Positions 49,071 through 58,319 of a stretch of 64,000 nt of DNA are shown piece by piece; the stretch's first letter is position 1, and each line of letters starts with the position of its first letter. Location of the stretch: positions 1 through 64,000 of the forward strand of contig NZ_JAJTWT010000001.1 of assembly GCF_021353235.1 (NCBI RefSeq), read 5' to 3'. The notes below the pieces were generated by a model. The model searched no databases, was not told the origin of the DNA, and worked only from the letters and a program-made list of their open reading frames with translations. A program made the translations under genes and the position numbers. The stretch is from Pelomonas caseinilytica. Lineage in GTDB: Bacteria; Pseudomonadota; Gammaproteobacteria; Burkholderiales; Burkholderiaceae_C.

Positions 49071-50039
49071 TCAGGGGCCGGTGATGACCGTGGTCTGCTC
49101 GCCCAGGTCGATGGCGCCGTCATCGGTGCGGATCGACAGGTGCAGGCGGTCGCCGGGGCGAAGGTAGGCCGGGTTGGACAGGCCCTTGCGGATGAAGAGC
49201 TGCCACTTGCGCGCATCGCTCAGCAGGTGGCGGGCCAGGAACATGGCGGCCCGGCCGGGTGCGCGCGCGGCGCAGCCCGCCGGCGTGCCGGTGGCGATCA
49301 GGTCGCCCGCATGGACGTCGTGCAGGCCGGCCAGCTCCGTCAACGTGGCCGCCGGCGGGTGGATCATTTCGCGGCAATAGGCCTGCTGGCGCGTCTGTCC
49401 GTTGACCGCCAGGCGCATGTGCAGCTCGGGCCAGCGGCGCCACTCCTCGGGCGTCAGCAGCACCAGCCCCGGGCCGACCGGGCCGAAACCGCGGTAGCTC
49501 TTGCCCTTGTAGAACTGCCCCTGGGGCAGCTGCACGTCCCGGGCGGACAGGTCGTTGACGATGGTCACGCCGCCCAGCCACTGGCCGAGGTCGTCGGCGC
49601 TCACGCGGGCACCGGCCGGTAGGCTGCGCCGCAGCACCAGGCCGAGTTCGATCTCGTAGTCCAGCAACCGGACGTGCGCGGGCCGCACGACCGGGGCGTC
49701 AGCAGCCGTGATGCACGACGGGGCCTTGGTGAAGAGGGTGTTGAACGGGAACTGCGACAGCTGCAGCCCCGACTCCTCGACGTGGCTGCGGTAGTTGATG
49801 CCCTGGCAGATGAACTGCTGGTCCGTCGTGACCGGCGCCAGCAGGCGGACGCGGGCGCGCGGCAGGCTCGCCTGCGCGGGAGGCAGAGACCAGATCCGGT
49901 CCCAGTGGTCGGTGAGCAGGCGCCCGGTGGAAAGATCGCCCACGCCGAGGGGCGCGATGGCGCTGCCGAAGGACACGCCCCAGGCGGGCGTGGCGCTGGC
50001 GTCGTCGTTGGCGGTGTAGCGGATGAGGGTGCGTGGCAT
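49071..50039 (-). CDS. Fumarylacetoacetate hydrolase family protein
   Basis: A 322-residue FAH-fold hydrolase. Metal ligands are in LLDYEIELGLVLRR (Glu pair) and GVTIVNDLSARDVQ (Asp); the catalytic region also shows FTKAPSCI and GDLIATGTPAGC. The family cleaves C-C bonds or hydrates 2-hydroxydienoates. In this operon it takes the place where other meta-cleavage pathways have an alpha/beta-fold C-C hydrolase or an MhpD hydratase, so its exact step is open. Confidence 0.9.
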   Translation of the reverse strand: MPRTLIRYTANDDASATPAWGVSFGSAIAPLGVGDLSTGRLLTDHWDRIWSLPPAQASLPRARVRLLAPVTTDQQFICQGINYRSHVEESGLQLSQFPFNTLFTKAPSCITAADAPVVRPAHVRLLDYEIELGLVLRRSLPAGARVSADDLGQWLGGVTIVNDLSARDVQLPQGQFYKGKSYRGFGPVGPGLVLLTPEEWRRWPELHMRLAVNGQTRQQAYCREMIHPPAATLTELAGLHDVHAGDLIATGTPAGCAARAPGRAAMFLARHLLSDARKWQLFIRKGLSNPAYLRPGDRLHLSIRTDDGAIDLGEQTTVITGP

Positions 50040-50057
50040 GGCGTCGTGTGGAGGAGT

Positions 50058-51203
50058 TCAGGCCCAGGGTCGGGCGGGGGCGTCGAGTGCCTCGCCGAGC
50101 AGCTTCAGTCGCTGCGGCGTGATGGCCTTACGGCGCAGCAGGCCGAGCACCCGCAGCAGGGTGCCGACGGTCTTCCTGGGCTTCATGGAGGCGGGTGCGT
50201 CGTCGCCCCAGGCCCAGATCCCGCCGAACTCCAGCGGCGAGTACGCCGTCTCGAAGTCGGCGGTGAACAGGTCGCCGTCGGTGTAGTGCTCGTACTCGAA
50301 GCCGTCGGGGTCGATCCAGTAGTCGAACAGCTGGCTGCCGAGGACGTGGCGGCCTATGCCCCACATGTGCCGGTGCCCTTGCGCGCGCAGCACCTGCTGC
50401 CCCTGGCCCAGGGCGTCCAGGTCGACGACTTCGTAGGCGCTGTGCTCGTATTTCTCCTCGATGCCGCCGACGATCACGACGGTGTGATGGTCGGCCGGCT
50501 GGTCGCCGAGATCGAGGCGGAAGAAGGCCAGGGCCGGGCTGCCGTCGGCCAGGTATTGCACGTCGGTGGGGATGATGGCCAGCACCCGCTGGTACCAGTC
50601 CGCCAGGCGCGGGAAGTCCACGGTCTGCATCACCACATGGCCCAGCCTGACGACCTGCGCGGGCTCGAGGGGCGCGCGGATGGTGCGATTGACCCGTGGC
50701 GCGAAGAAGGCCGTGTTCATGTCCGCGACGAGGGGCTCGCGGACGGGCAACGCGTCCACCGGGGTCTGGCCTTGCAGGAGCCAGACGCTGCGGCCCGCCG
50801 GGTCGGCCAATTCGACGCCCCTCCCGCCGCCGGGAATGCGATCGGGCGGGATGGGCCTCGCGCCCATGTCACGCACGAAGCGCTCGAGGTCGGTGCCGTC
50901 TGACATGCGAAAGGCCGGGCCGACGAAGCGGTTCACCCTCCCCTTCGTGGCGATCGAGATGCAGGCCGAGGTGCCCGTGCCCCGCGCGACCAGGGCGTCA
51001 GCCGACCGGCTCACGATGTGCAGGCCGAAGTCCCGCCAGAAGTTCTCCGTCGAGACCAGGTCGCGCTTCTCCCAGCGCAGGAAGGCCAGTTCGACGGCGC
51101 GGCCCATCGCCGGCGGCCGGGGCAGTGGCTGGATGCCTGGCGGCAGGCGGCTTTCCGGGGTCGCCTCGGCTTGGCGCAGCACCGCGCGGTGGATGGAACT
51201 CAT
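50058..51203 (-). CDS. Type I extradiol ring-cleavage dioxygenase (VOC family)
   Basis: A 381-residue vicinal-oxygen-chelate protein with two modules. The 2-His-1-Glu iron site is complete: His in RLGHVVMQTVD, His in KYEHSAYEVVD and Glu in DPDGFEYEHYTDGD. It should cleave a catechol next to one hydroxyl, consistent with the flavin hydroxylase downstream. It is longer than BphC-type enzymes by a Pro-rich N-terminus of about 35 residues and a C-terminal tail of about 70. Confidence 0.88.
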   Translation of the reverse strand: MSSIHRAVLRQAEATPESRLPPGIQPLPRPPAMGRAVELAFLRWEKRDLVSTENFWRDFGLHIVSRSADALVARGTGTSACISIATKGRVNRFVGPAFRMSDGTDLERFVRDMGARPIPPDRIPGGGRGVELADPAGRSVWLLQGQTPVDALPVREPLVADMNTAFFAPRVNRTIRAPLEPAQVVRLGHVVMQTVDFPRLADWYQRVLAIIPTDVQYLADGSPALAFFRLDLGDQPADHHTVVIVGGIEEKYEHSAYEVVDLDALGQGQQVLRAQGHRHMWGIGRHVLGSQLFDYWIDPDGFEYEHYTDGDLFTADFETAYSPLEFGGIWAWGDDAPASMKPRKTVGTLLRVLGLLRRKAITPQRLKLLGEALDAPARPWA

Positions 51204-51215
51204 CGGACCTCCCGA

Positions 51216-52391
51216 TCAGAAGCGTTGTTGCCAGCCGGCCATGAACATCTGTACCTGGCTGGTGAGATTGGTACCCGTGCTGGCGCCAGTGCCGGTGAGC
51301 GTGGTGCGCGGGTTGAACTCGTAGCCCAGGCTCAGCTCGGACTTCGGGTCGAGCGCCCAGGACAGGCCCACGGTGAAGGCCTTGTCATGGATGGCGGGCA
51401 CGAGCAGGTTCTGCGTGGCGCGCGAACTGTCGATCTGAGCGTGGTTGCGGCTGAAGCCGGCGCGCAAGGTAAGGCGCTCGTCGGCCTGCCAGGAGACGCC
51501 GATGCGCAGCACCGGCTGGTTGCGCCAGCCGAAGCCGTTGGGGTCCTGCATGACCTTGAGTTGTCCCCAGAGGATGCGCAGCCAGTCCGCGGCGATCGTC
51601 ACGCCCGGGCTGGCCTGCCATGCGACGCCGACGCCGTATTGCTCGGGTACATCGAGCCGACCGGCGCTGTAGGCGAGCAGGTCGGCGTCGTAGCCATCCA
51701 GCTTGCCCATGCGGGTGCGGGCCTTGTAGTTGGCGCCCAACGTCACCGCTTCGACGGGCTTCCACAGGGCGCCGACGCGCCAGCCCGCGCCGGTGGAGCT
51801 CTGCGAGCCATGCCCTTGCAGCGGCAGCAGGCCGCCCGGCACCGGTGCCGGCACGATCACGCCATCGGCCTCGAATTGCTGGCGGGCCAGCGTCAGGCCG
51901 AAGCCGACGGCGAGGCCTGGAGCGGGCTTCCAGGCCAGCGTGGGGACGAACTCGGCGACACGCAGCGTGGAGCTGGCCTTGCCGGCGCCGGGCACGGGCA
52001 GCGCCGCCTGGCGGTAGTCCGACCCCGAGCCGCCGCCCGAAACGCTGAAGCCCACCGCCAGGCCGGACGACAGCTGCCAGTTCAGGCCGCCTTGAGGGCC
52101 GGCGATGGTCTGCCGGTTCTCGAGCCGGTTGCCCGGCAACACGTAGTCGGCCGTCGAGTGCCCGCGGAAGACCTGCAGGTCCAGCGTGGCCGAGGTCGGC
52201 ACGAAGGCCATGCCGGCCGGATTGTTCGCCGCGGCGTTCGCATCCAGCGGCAGCGCGATGGACGCACCGCCCATCGAGGCGTTTCGGACGCCATTGCCTC
52301 CGAGCTGGGCGCCGTTGATGGCCAACGCCGCGCCCGGCAGGCACAGGGCGCCGGCCAGGACGGCAGAGATCGGGAAGGGTCGGTGGGGCAT
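51216..52391 (-). CDS. FadL/OmpP1/TodX-type outer-membrane porin
   Basis: A 391-residue outer-membrane channel for hydrophobic substrates. The signal peptide ends at PGAALA; the mature start INGAQLGGNGVRNASMGGASIALPLDANAAANNPAGMAFV has the conserved NPA segment of FadL proteins; the barrel ends in a terminal Phe (AGWQQRF). First gene of the catabolic operon; TodX-like members import aromatic hydrocarbons, and a water-insoluble aromatic or steroid-like substrate is inferred. Confidence 0.9.
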   Translation of the reverse strand: MPHRPFPISAVLAGALCLPGAALAINGAQLGGNGVRNASMGGASIALPLDANAAANNPAGMAFVPTSATLDLQVFRGHSTADYVLPGNRLENRQTIAGPQGGLNWQLSSGLAVGFSVSGGGSGSDYRQAALPVPGAGKASSTLRVAEFVPTLAWKPAPGLAVGFGLTLARQQFEADGVIVPAPVPGGLLPLQGHGSQSSTGAGWRVGALWKPVEAVTLGANYKARTRMGKLDGYDADLLAYSAGRLDVPEQYGVGVAWQASPGVTIAADWLRILWGQLKVMQDPNGFGWRNQPVLRIGVSWQADERLTLRAGFSRNHAQIDSSRATQNLLVPAIHDKAFTVGLSWALDPKSELSLGYEFNPRTTLTGTGASTGTNLTSQVQMFMAGWQQRF

Positions 52392-52450
52392 GTTGTCTCC
52401 GGTGTGTCGTGAGCTGGCATCTCTTTGGATGCCGCTTGATCCTCGTCAAA

Positions 52451-52473
52451 ATGACGATATTGTCATCATGACA
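52451..52473. promoter_or_regulatory. Overlapping palindromes, candidate TetR operator
   Basis: ATGACGATATTGTCAT (52451-52466) has ATGAC/GTCAT arms, and TGTCATCATGACA (52461-52473) is a perfect palindrome about a central C. Both lie between the divergent fadL-like and tetR genes. Related GTCAC(G/A)ATGA direct repeats follow near 52547 and 52564. Confidence 0.55.
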
Positions 52474-52616
52474 TTGACGTTCGCTTTGCGTGTTCCGGGC
52501 TTACCCTAGGCCACCGCGTCTGGCACGGGGCGTCATGTCGACGAGTTGTCACGATGACGGCGGCGTCACAATGAACGGGGCCGACCCTCCGGCCCGAGAC
52601 GCGAAAGGCAAGAACG

Positions 52617-53291
52617 ATGTCCATGGAAGATCACCGCCCGCGGGTCGCCGCCGAGCGGCGGGAGCGGATGCGGATGCGGCTGCTCGGCACGGCGGTGCGC
52701 ATCGGCGCCGAGAAGGGCCCGGCCGCGCTCACCATCGACGACATCGTGGTGGGCGCGGAGGTCGCCCGGGGCAGCTTCTACAAGTACTTCCCGTCCATCG
52801 ATGCACTGCTCACCGAGGTGGCGACGCAGATCGCCAACGAAATCATCCGCTTGGCCGAGCCCGTGGTTCAGCAGTTCGACGACCCGGCCGAGCGCGTCGC
52901 CGGCGGCATCCGGCTGGTGTCGCGGGCCGCGGTCGAGCGGCCGGCGGTGGCGGCCTTTCTCGTGAGGCTGGGCTGGCCCGACGTGCGGGGGCCCGACATG
53001 CTGCTGGACTTCGTGCGGCGAGACCTCGCCGCCGGGATTCGCCAGCGGCGGTTCGTGCGCATGCCCATCACGCTGGCCCTGAACATCACCGCCGGCGCCG
53101 TGCTCGGCGCCTCACGCTGCATGCTCTACGACGATTGCGAGAAGGACTTCGCCGAGCAGACCGCGGCGGCGGCGCTGCGCGCTCTCGGCCTGCCTCCCGA
53201 CGAAGCCAAGAGCATCTCGACGCGGCGCCTGGGCTCCATCGCCTGGCCGGAGGCTGGGTTGTTCTCCGAGTCAGCCCCCGACCCTGCCTGA
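52617..53291 (+). CDS. TetR/AcrR family transcriptional regulator
   Basis: A 224-residue repressor. The N-terminal helix-turn-helix is LTIDDIVVGAEVARGSFYKYFPSIDALLTEV (about 39-69). The ligand-binding domain is specific to its own subgroup. Divergent from the catabolic operon, so it is the likely repressor, with the palindromes at 52451-52473 as operator. AAAGG precedes the start; ATG 52623 is an alternative. Confidence 0.9.
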   Translation: MSMEDHRPRVAAERRERMRMRLLGTAVRIGAEKGPAALTIDDIVVGAEVARGSFYKYFPSIDALLTEVATQIANEIIRLAEPVVQQFDDPAERVAGGIRLVSRAAVERPAVAAFLVRLGWPDVRGPDMLLDFVRRDLAAGIRQRRFVRMPITLALNITAGAVLGASRCMLYDDCEKDFAEQTAAAALRALGLPPDEAKSISTRRLGSIAWPEAGLFSESAPDPA

Positions 53292-53322
53292 ACGGCGCAC
53301 GAAAGGCCAAGCAGCACCACGG

Positions 53323-53856
53323 TCACTGCTGCAGCGTGGGCCCGCCGTGATAGACCTTGTTGGCGATCCGCCATTCGCCGTTCACCTTGAGCAGCACGAA
53401 ATAGTCCGTGAACGTGGTGGGGCCATGAACCAGCGTGGCCTTGGCCGCGGCGGCATCGCCTTGGACATCGATCCAGTCAATGGTCCGTACCCGCGACGCC
53501 TCGTCCGCCGCCACGGCCCCGGTGAAGAGGCCCGCGTAGTCGTCCAGCGTCCACGACGTGAACTTGCCCTGGCGGTTGCCCTCGACGTGGGCGGTTGGCA
53601 GGAAGGCATTGCGCATCGCTGCCGCGGACGCCTGCGCATGGCCGCGCAGGTATTCCTCGATGGTTTTCCGGATCGCCTGCTGGTCCGGCGAGTCCGCCGA
53701 TGCTGTGGGGTGACGGCTCATGCTGGATTGGGTTTGGGCCGGCGCTCCCGCGGTGGGGCAGCCCCGAGGCATGGATTCTTCGGCCACGGCCGGGCCCGTG
53801 GCGGCCAGGGCCAGGGTGACCATGAGGGGGATGAGGGTTTGCTGAAGCGCTCGCAT
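53323..53856 (-). CDS. Exported NTF2-like (SnoaL/DUF4440-type) protein
   Basis: A 177-residue protein with a signal peptide (cleavage near AVAEE, about residue 26) and one NTF2-like fold: AIRKTIEEYLRGHAQASAAAMRNAFLPTAHVEGN, then GEWRIANKVYHGGP at the end. It resembles the putative lumazine-binding group. The function is unknown. It follows ureC on the same strand after about 100 bases; no good ribosome-binding site is seen, and ATG 53823 is a possible alternative. Confidence 0.72.
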   Translation of the reverse strand: MRALQQTLIPLMVTLALAATGPAVAEESMPRGCPTAGAPAQTQSSMSRHPTASADSPDQQAIRKTIEEYLRGHAQASAAAMRNAFLPTAHVEGNRQGKFTSWTLDDYAGLFTGAVAADEASRVRTIDWIDVQGDAAAAKATLVHGPTTFTDYFVLLKVNGEWRIANKVYHGGPTLQQ

Positions 53857-53891
53857 CGGAGGGAGCCCGGCAGGTTGCGGTGAACGCAGTG

Positions 53892-53927
53892 AACCCCAAC
53901 GGGCTGCGGCCGTCAAACGTCGGGGTT
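53892..53927 (-). terminator. Stem-loop after ureC
   Basis: AACCCC and GGGGTT pair across about 24 bases with further ACG/CGT pairing. It lies 34 bases beyond the ureC stop on the minus strand. There is no extended T run, so its role as a terminator is tentative. Confidence 0.35.
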
Positions 53928-53960
53928 AGCCGGCTCCCCCCACCTTGCGAATGCGCACGC

Positions 53961-55675
<1,715 letters not shown>

Positions 55676-55679
<4 letters not shown>

Positions 55680-55981
55680 AGCTTGCCTTGGACCAAACCG
55701 CGAAAGCCGTAGACCGTGCGGTCGCCGGCCAGGTCGACGAGCTCGACGGTGCGCGTCTGCCCGGGCTCGAAGCGCACGGCCGTGCCGCTGCAGATATTCA
55801 GCCGCATGCCGCGCGCGGCCTCGCGGTCGAAGGCGAGCGCGGCGTTGGTCTCGGCGAAGTGGTAGTGGGAGCCGACCTGGATGGGCCGCGTACCGGCGTT
55901 GGCCACCTTGAGGGTGAGCGTGCGGCGGCCGGGGTTGAGCTCGATCTCGCCGTCCGCGGTGAGGAGTTCGCCGGGAATCAT
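55676..55981 (-). CDS. ureB: Urease beta subunit
   Basis: A 101-residue structural subunit: [63 protein letters not shown] is the canonical sequence. The ATG at 55981 overlaps the preceding small gene (ATGA), and the 3' end overlaps ureC. A longer in-frame start at 56008 is rejected because the family begins at MIPGE. Confidence 0.96.
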
Positions 55982-56159
55982 CACTTGCGTCCCTTCACCA
56001 GCCACCACAGGGCCAGGCCGGCCACCGCCGCCAGGGCCGAGAGGGCCGTGCCATCCCAGCCATGCAGGTGCAGGGCCGGCGCACCGTGGCCGTCGTGGGC
56101 CAGGGCGGAGGCGCAGGCGATCAGGGGCAGGAGCAGCAGCATCGTGCGCATGGCGGACC

Positions 56160-56163
<4 letters not shown>
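55981..56163 (-). CDS. Small exported protein between ureA and ureB
   Basis: A 60-residue protein: signal-like N-terminus ([22 protein letters not shown]), a short His-rich segment ([16 protein letters not shown]) and one C-terminal membrane helix ([21 protein letters not shown]). Not one of the standard urease proteins. ATGA overlaps on both sides show that it is translated as part of the urease operon. The HxGH-type histidines suggest nickel or other metal handling, comparable in position to the HupE/UreJ-type gene seen in some urease clusters; this is inference. Confidence 0.75.
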
Positions 56164-56462
<299 letters not shown>

Positions 56463-56466
56463 GGCT

Positions 56467-57048
56467 TCAGGCTTTGCAAGGGGGATGCCAGTCGACCAGC
56501 ACGTCAGCCGCAGCCGGCTTGCGCGAAGGGCCGGTGGGCGTGCGGGCCGGCGTGCCCAGGGCGATCCAGCCCACCAGGGTCTCGCCCGGCTCGCAGAAGG
56601 CCGCCGAGATCTGCGGGTTGCGCACCTTGGCGCCGCTGAGCATCTTGCCGCCGAAGCCCAGGGCGTGGGCCGCCGTCATGAAGCTGGCGAGGGCGCCGCC
56701 CAGGGCCGCCCATTGCTCGTGGGCCGGCACCTGCGGATGGCCCAGGTCGATGCGGGCCACGACGGCGACGGTCAGGGGCGGCTTGAGGGCCCGTTCCGCA
56801 TCGAGGGCGGCGCCCTCCTCGCCCTTGCCGGCCGCGCGGGCGGCGTCGGCAAACAGGGCGGCCATGCCCTCTTTCGCCGCGCCACGCACCAGCTTGAAGC
56901 GGTAGGGCACCAGTTCGGCGTGGTCGGGCGCGCGCAGGGCGGCCTCGGCCATCAGCGCGAGCTGGGCGTCGCTCGGCCCGGGCTCGACGAGGTATTTGGG
57001 GCCGACCGAATAGCGCGTCAGCAGGGCGTCGAGGCTTGAGGGGTGCAC
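56467..57048 (-). CDS. Nitroreductase family protein
   Basis: A 193-residue FMN-dependent nitroreductase of the YdjA type. [18 protein letters not shown] supplies the phosphate/FMN contact near residue 40, and [22 protein letters not shown] and [12 protein letters not shown] are family segments. GTG start at 57048 has GGAGA upstream; the longer frame runs into the hairpin repeat and is rejected. Tail-to-head with ureA, so co-transcribed, but functional relation to urease is unknown. Confidence 0.85.
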   Translation of the reverse strand: MHPSSLDALLTRYSVGPKYLVEPGPSDAQLALMAEAALRAPDHAELVPYRFKLVRGAAKEGMAALFADAARAAGKGEEGAALDAERALKPPLTVAVVARIDLGHPQVPAHEQWAALGGALASFMTAAHALGFGGKMLSGAKVRNPQISAAFCEPGETLVGWIALGTPARTPTGPSRKPAAADVLVDWHPPCKA

Positions 57049-57102
57049 TTCAGTTCTCCAGAGCCGCGCGGCACCCGCAGCGGATGAAACGAATGCGGAA
57101 AT

Positions 57103-57178
57103 GCAACCACAGAGGCACAGAGCCACGGAGAGGAGTCTTCTCGGTGTTTGCTCTGTGCCTCCGTGTCTCTGTGGTTGC
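57103..57178. repeat. CACAGAGG palindromic repeat, copy 1
   Basis: GCAACCACAGAGGCACAGAG on the left is mirrored by CTCTGTG...TCTCTGTGGTTGC on the right, with imperfect pairing over about 28 bases. A second, better conserved copy is at 60289-60372. It lies just downstream of the PhnD-like gene. Such CACAGAGG palindromes recur in many proteobacterial genomes. Confidence 0.7.
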
Positions 57179-57186
57179 CTTTGATT

Positions 57187-58053
57187 TCACTTCAACAGGC
57201 CCGCGTTCTCGGCGGCGGCCTTGATGCCGGTGTAGTTCTCGGGCTTGGTGGGGATGAAGCGCGTGGCGCGCTGCAGGCCGAGGATCTCCTTGCCCTGGGG
57301 CGTGTTCGGGTCCAGCGCCAGGAAGGCGGCCTTGATCTTCTCGCGCAGGGCCTCGGGCATGTCGGCGTGGACGCTCCAGTTGTAGTCGTAGTAGGTGGGC
57401 GTCGTGTAGAAGACCTTGACCTGGGCCGGGTCCACCTTCTTCTCGGCCAGGAACTTCTCCCAGACCGAGATGTTGAGCGCACCGGCGTCGACCTTGCCGC
57501 TGGCCACCGCGGCGATGGTGGCGTCGTGCGCGCCGCTGAAGGCCACGCGCTTGAGGTCGGTGTCGGGGTTGATCTTGGCGGCCAGCAGGTAGCTGCGCGG
57601 CATCAGGTGGCCCGAGGTGCTGCTCTGCGAGCCGAAGGACAGGGTGCGGCCCTTGAGGTCTTCGAGCTTGTGGATGCCGCTCCTGGCCTCGGTGATGAAG
57701 ACGGAGCGGAACTTCTCGTCCTCCTCGCGCTGCACGAGCGGGATGATCTTGCCGCCGGAACGCGCATTGGCCTGCACGAAGGTGAAGCCGCCGAACCAGG
57801 CCAGGTCGATCTTCTTGTTGACCACGGTCTCCACCGCAGCGGCGTAGTCGGTCACCGGCGTCCACTCGACCTTCATGCCGAGCTTGCTCTCCAGGTACTG
57901 GCCCAGCGGCGCGAACTTGCGGGCCAGCTCGGTGGGCGACTCGTCGGGGATGGCGGTCACGCGCAGCACCTGCTGCGCCTGGGCGGCACCGGCGATGGCC
58001 AGCGACAACATCACACCACGCGCCAGACTGGCGACGATTCGAGACAGGTTCAT
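57187..58053 (-). CDS. PhnD-like, putative selenate ABC transporter binding protein
   Basis: A 288-residue periplasmic binding protein of the phosphate/phosphonate (PhnD) fold with signal peptide (cleavage after AGAAQA, about residue 26). TAIPDESPTELARKFAPLGQYLESKLGMKVEWTPVTDYAAAVETVVNKKIDLAWFGGFTFVQANARSGG closely fits the group annotated as putative selenate ABC transporter binding proteins. It lies directly downstream of selA-selB-selC on the same strand, which supports a role in selenium-oxyanion uptake. No ATPase or permease gene is visible nearby. GGAG precedes the ATG at 58053. Confidence 0.85.
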   Translation of the reverse strand: MNLSRIVASLARGVMLSLAIAGAAQAQQVLRVTAIPDESPTELARKFAPLGQYLESKLGMKVEWTPVTDYAAAVETVVNKKIDLAWFGGFTFVQANARSGGKIIPLVQREEDEKFRSVFITEARSGIHKLEDLKGRTLSFGSQSSTSGHLMPRSYLLAAKINPDTDLKRVAFSGAHDATIAAVASGKVDAGALNISVWEKFLAEKKVDPAQVKVFYTTPTYYDYNWSVHADMPEALREKIKAAFLALDPNTPQGKEILGLQRATRFIPTKPENYTGIKAAAENAGLLK

Positions 58054-58148
58054 GCAGTTCTCCAAGGGTTGAGGGGTCAGCTCCAGTATCGCCACGTTGG
58101 GCGTTCAGTCGGCGTCGCGAGCGGCCTCAGGTGGGTTCGAAGCGCGCG

Positions 58149-58166
58149 GCCGTACTCCCGTACGGC
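58149..58166. other. Short hairpin between selC and the PhnD-like gene
   Basis: GCCGTAC and GTACGGC pair perfectly around TCCC. It lies about 55 bases beyond the 3' end of the tRNA gene. There is no T run, so it may process or stabilise the transcript rather than end it. The surrounding 58054-58220 shows no supportable gene. Confidence 0.35.
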
Positions 58167-58220
58167 GAGCACTGCAGGACCCAGATGTGGCCGCGCAGCA
58201 GCCGATTGAATGCCCAACGG

Positions 58221-58313
58221 CGGAGGGGCGTGGGAGTCGAACCCACCCAGCGATGCGTGGCATCACCCACCGGGTTTGAAGCCCGGCCGACACACCGGTG
58301 TCGTTGCCCCTCC
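58221..58313 (-). tRNA. selC: Selenocysteine tRNA (anticodon TCA)
   Basis: About 93 bases on the minus strand fold as a tRNA-Sec: an 8-bp acceptor stem beginning GGAGGGGC, an anticodon loop CTTCAAA within GGGCTTCAAACCC giving TCA, a long variable arm (TGGGTGATGCCACGCATCGCTGGG region), and the T loop GGTTCGACTCC. The 3' CCA is not encoded. It lies six bases downstream of selB, probably in one transcript with selA and selB. Confidence 0.93.
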
Positions 58314-58319
58314 AGGTAT

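Noticed and set aside
52547-52573. Direct repeats near tetR as the start of a CRISPR array
   Set aside because: Only two short units, with no regular spacers and no cas genes. No CRISPR array was seen anywhere in the window.
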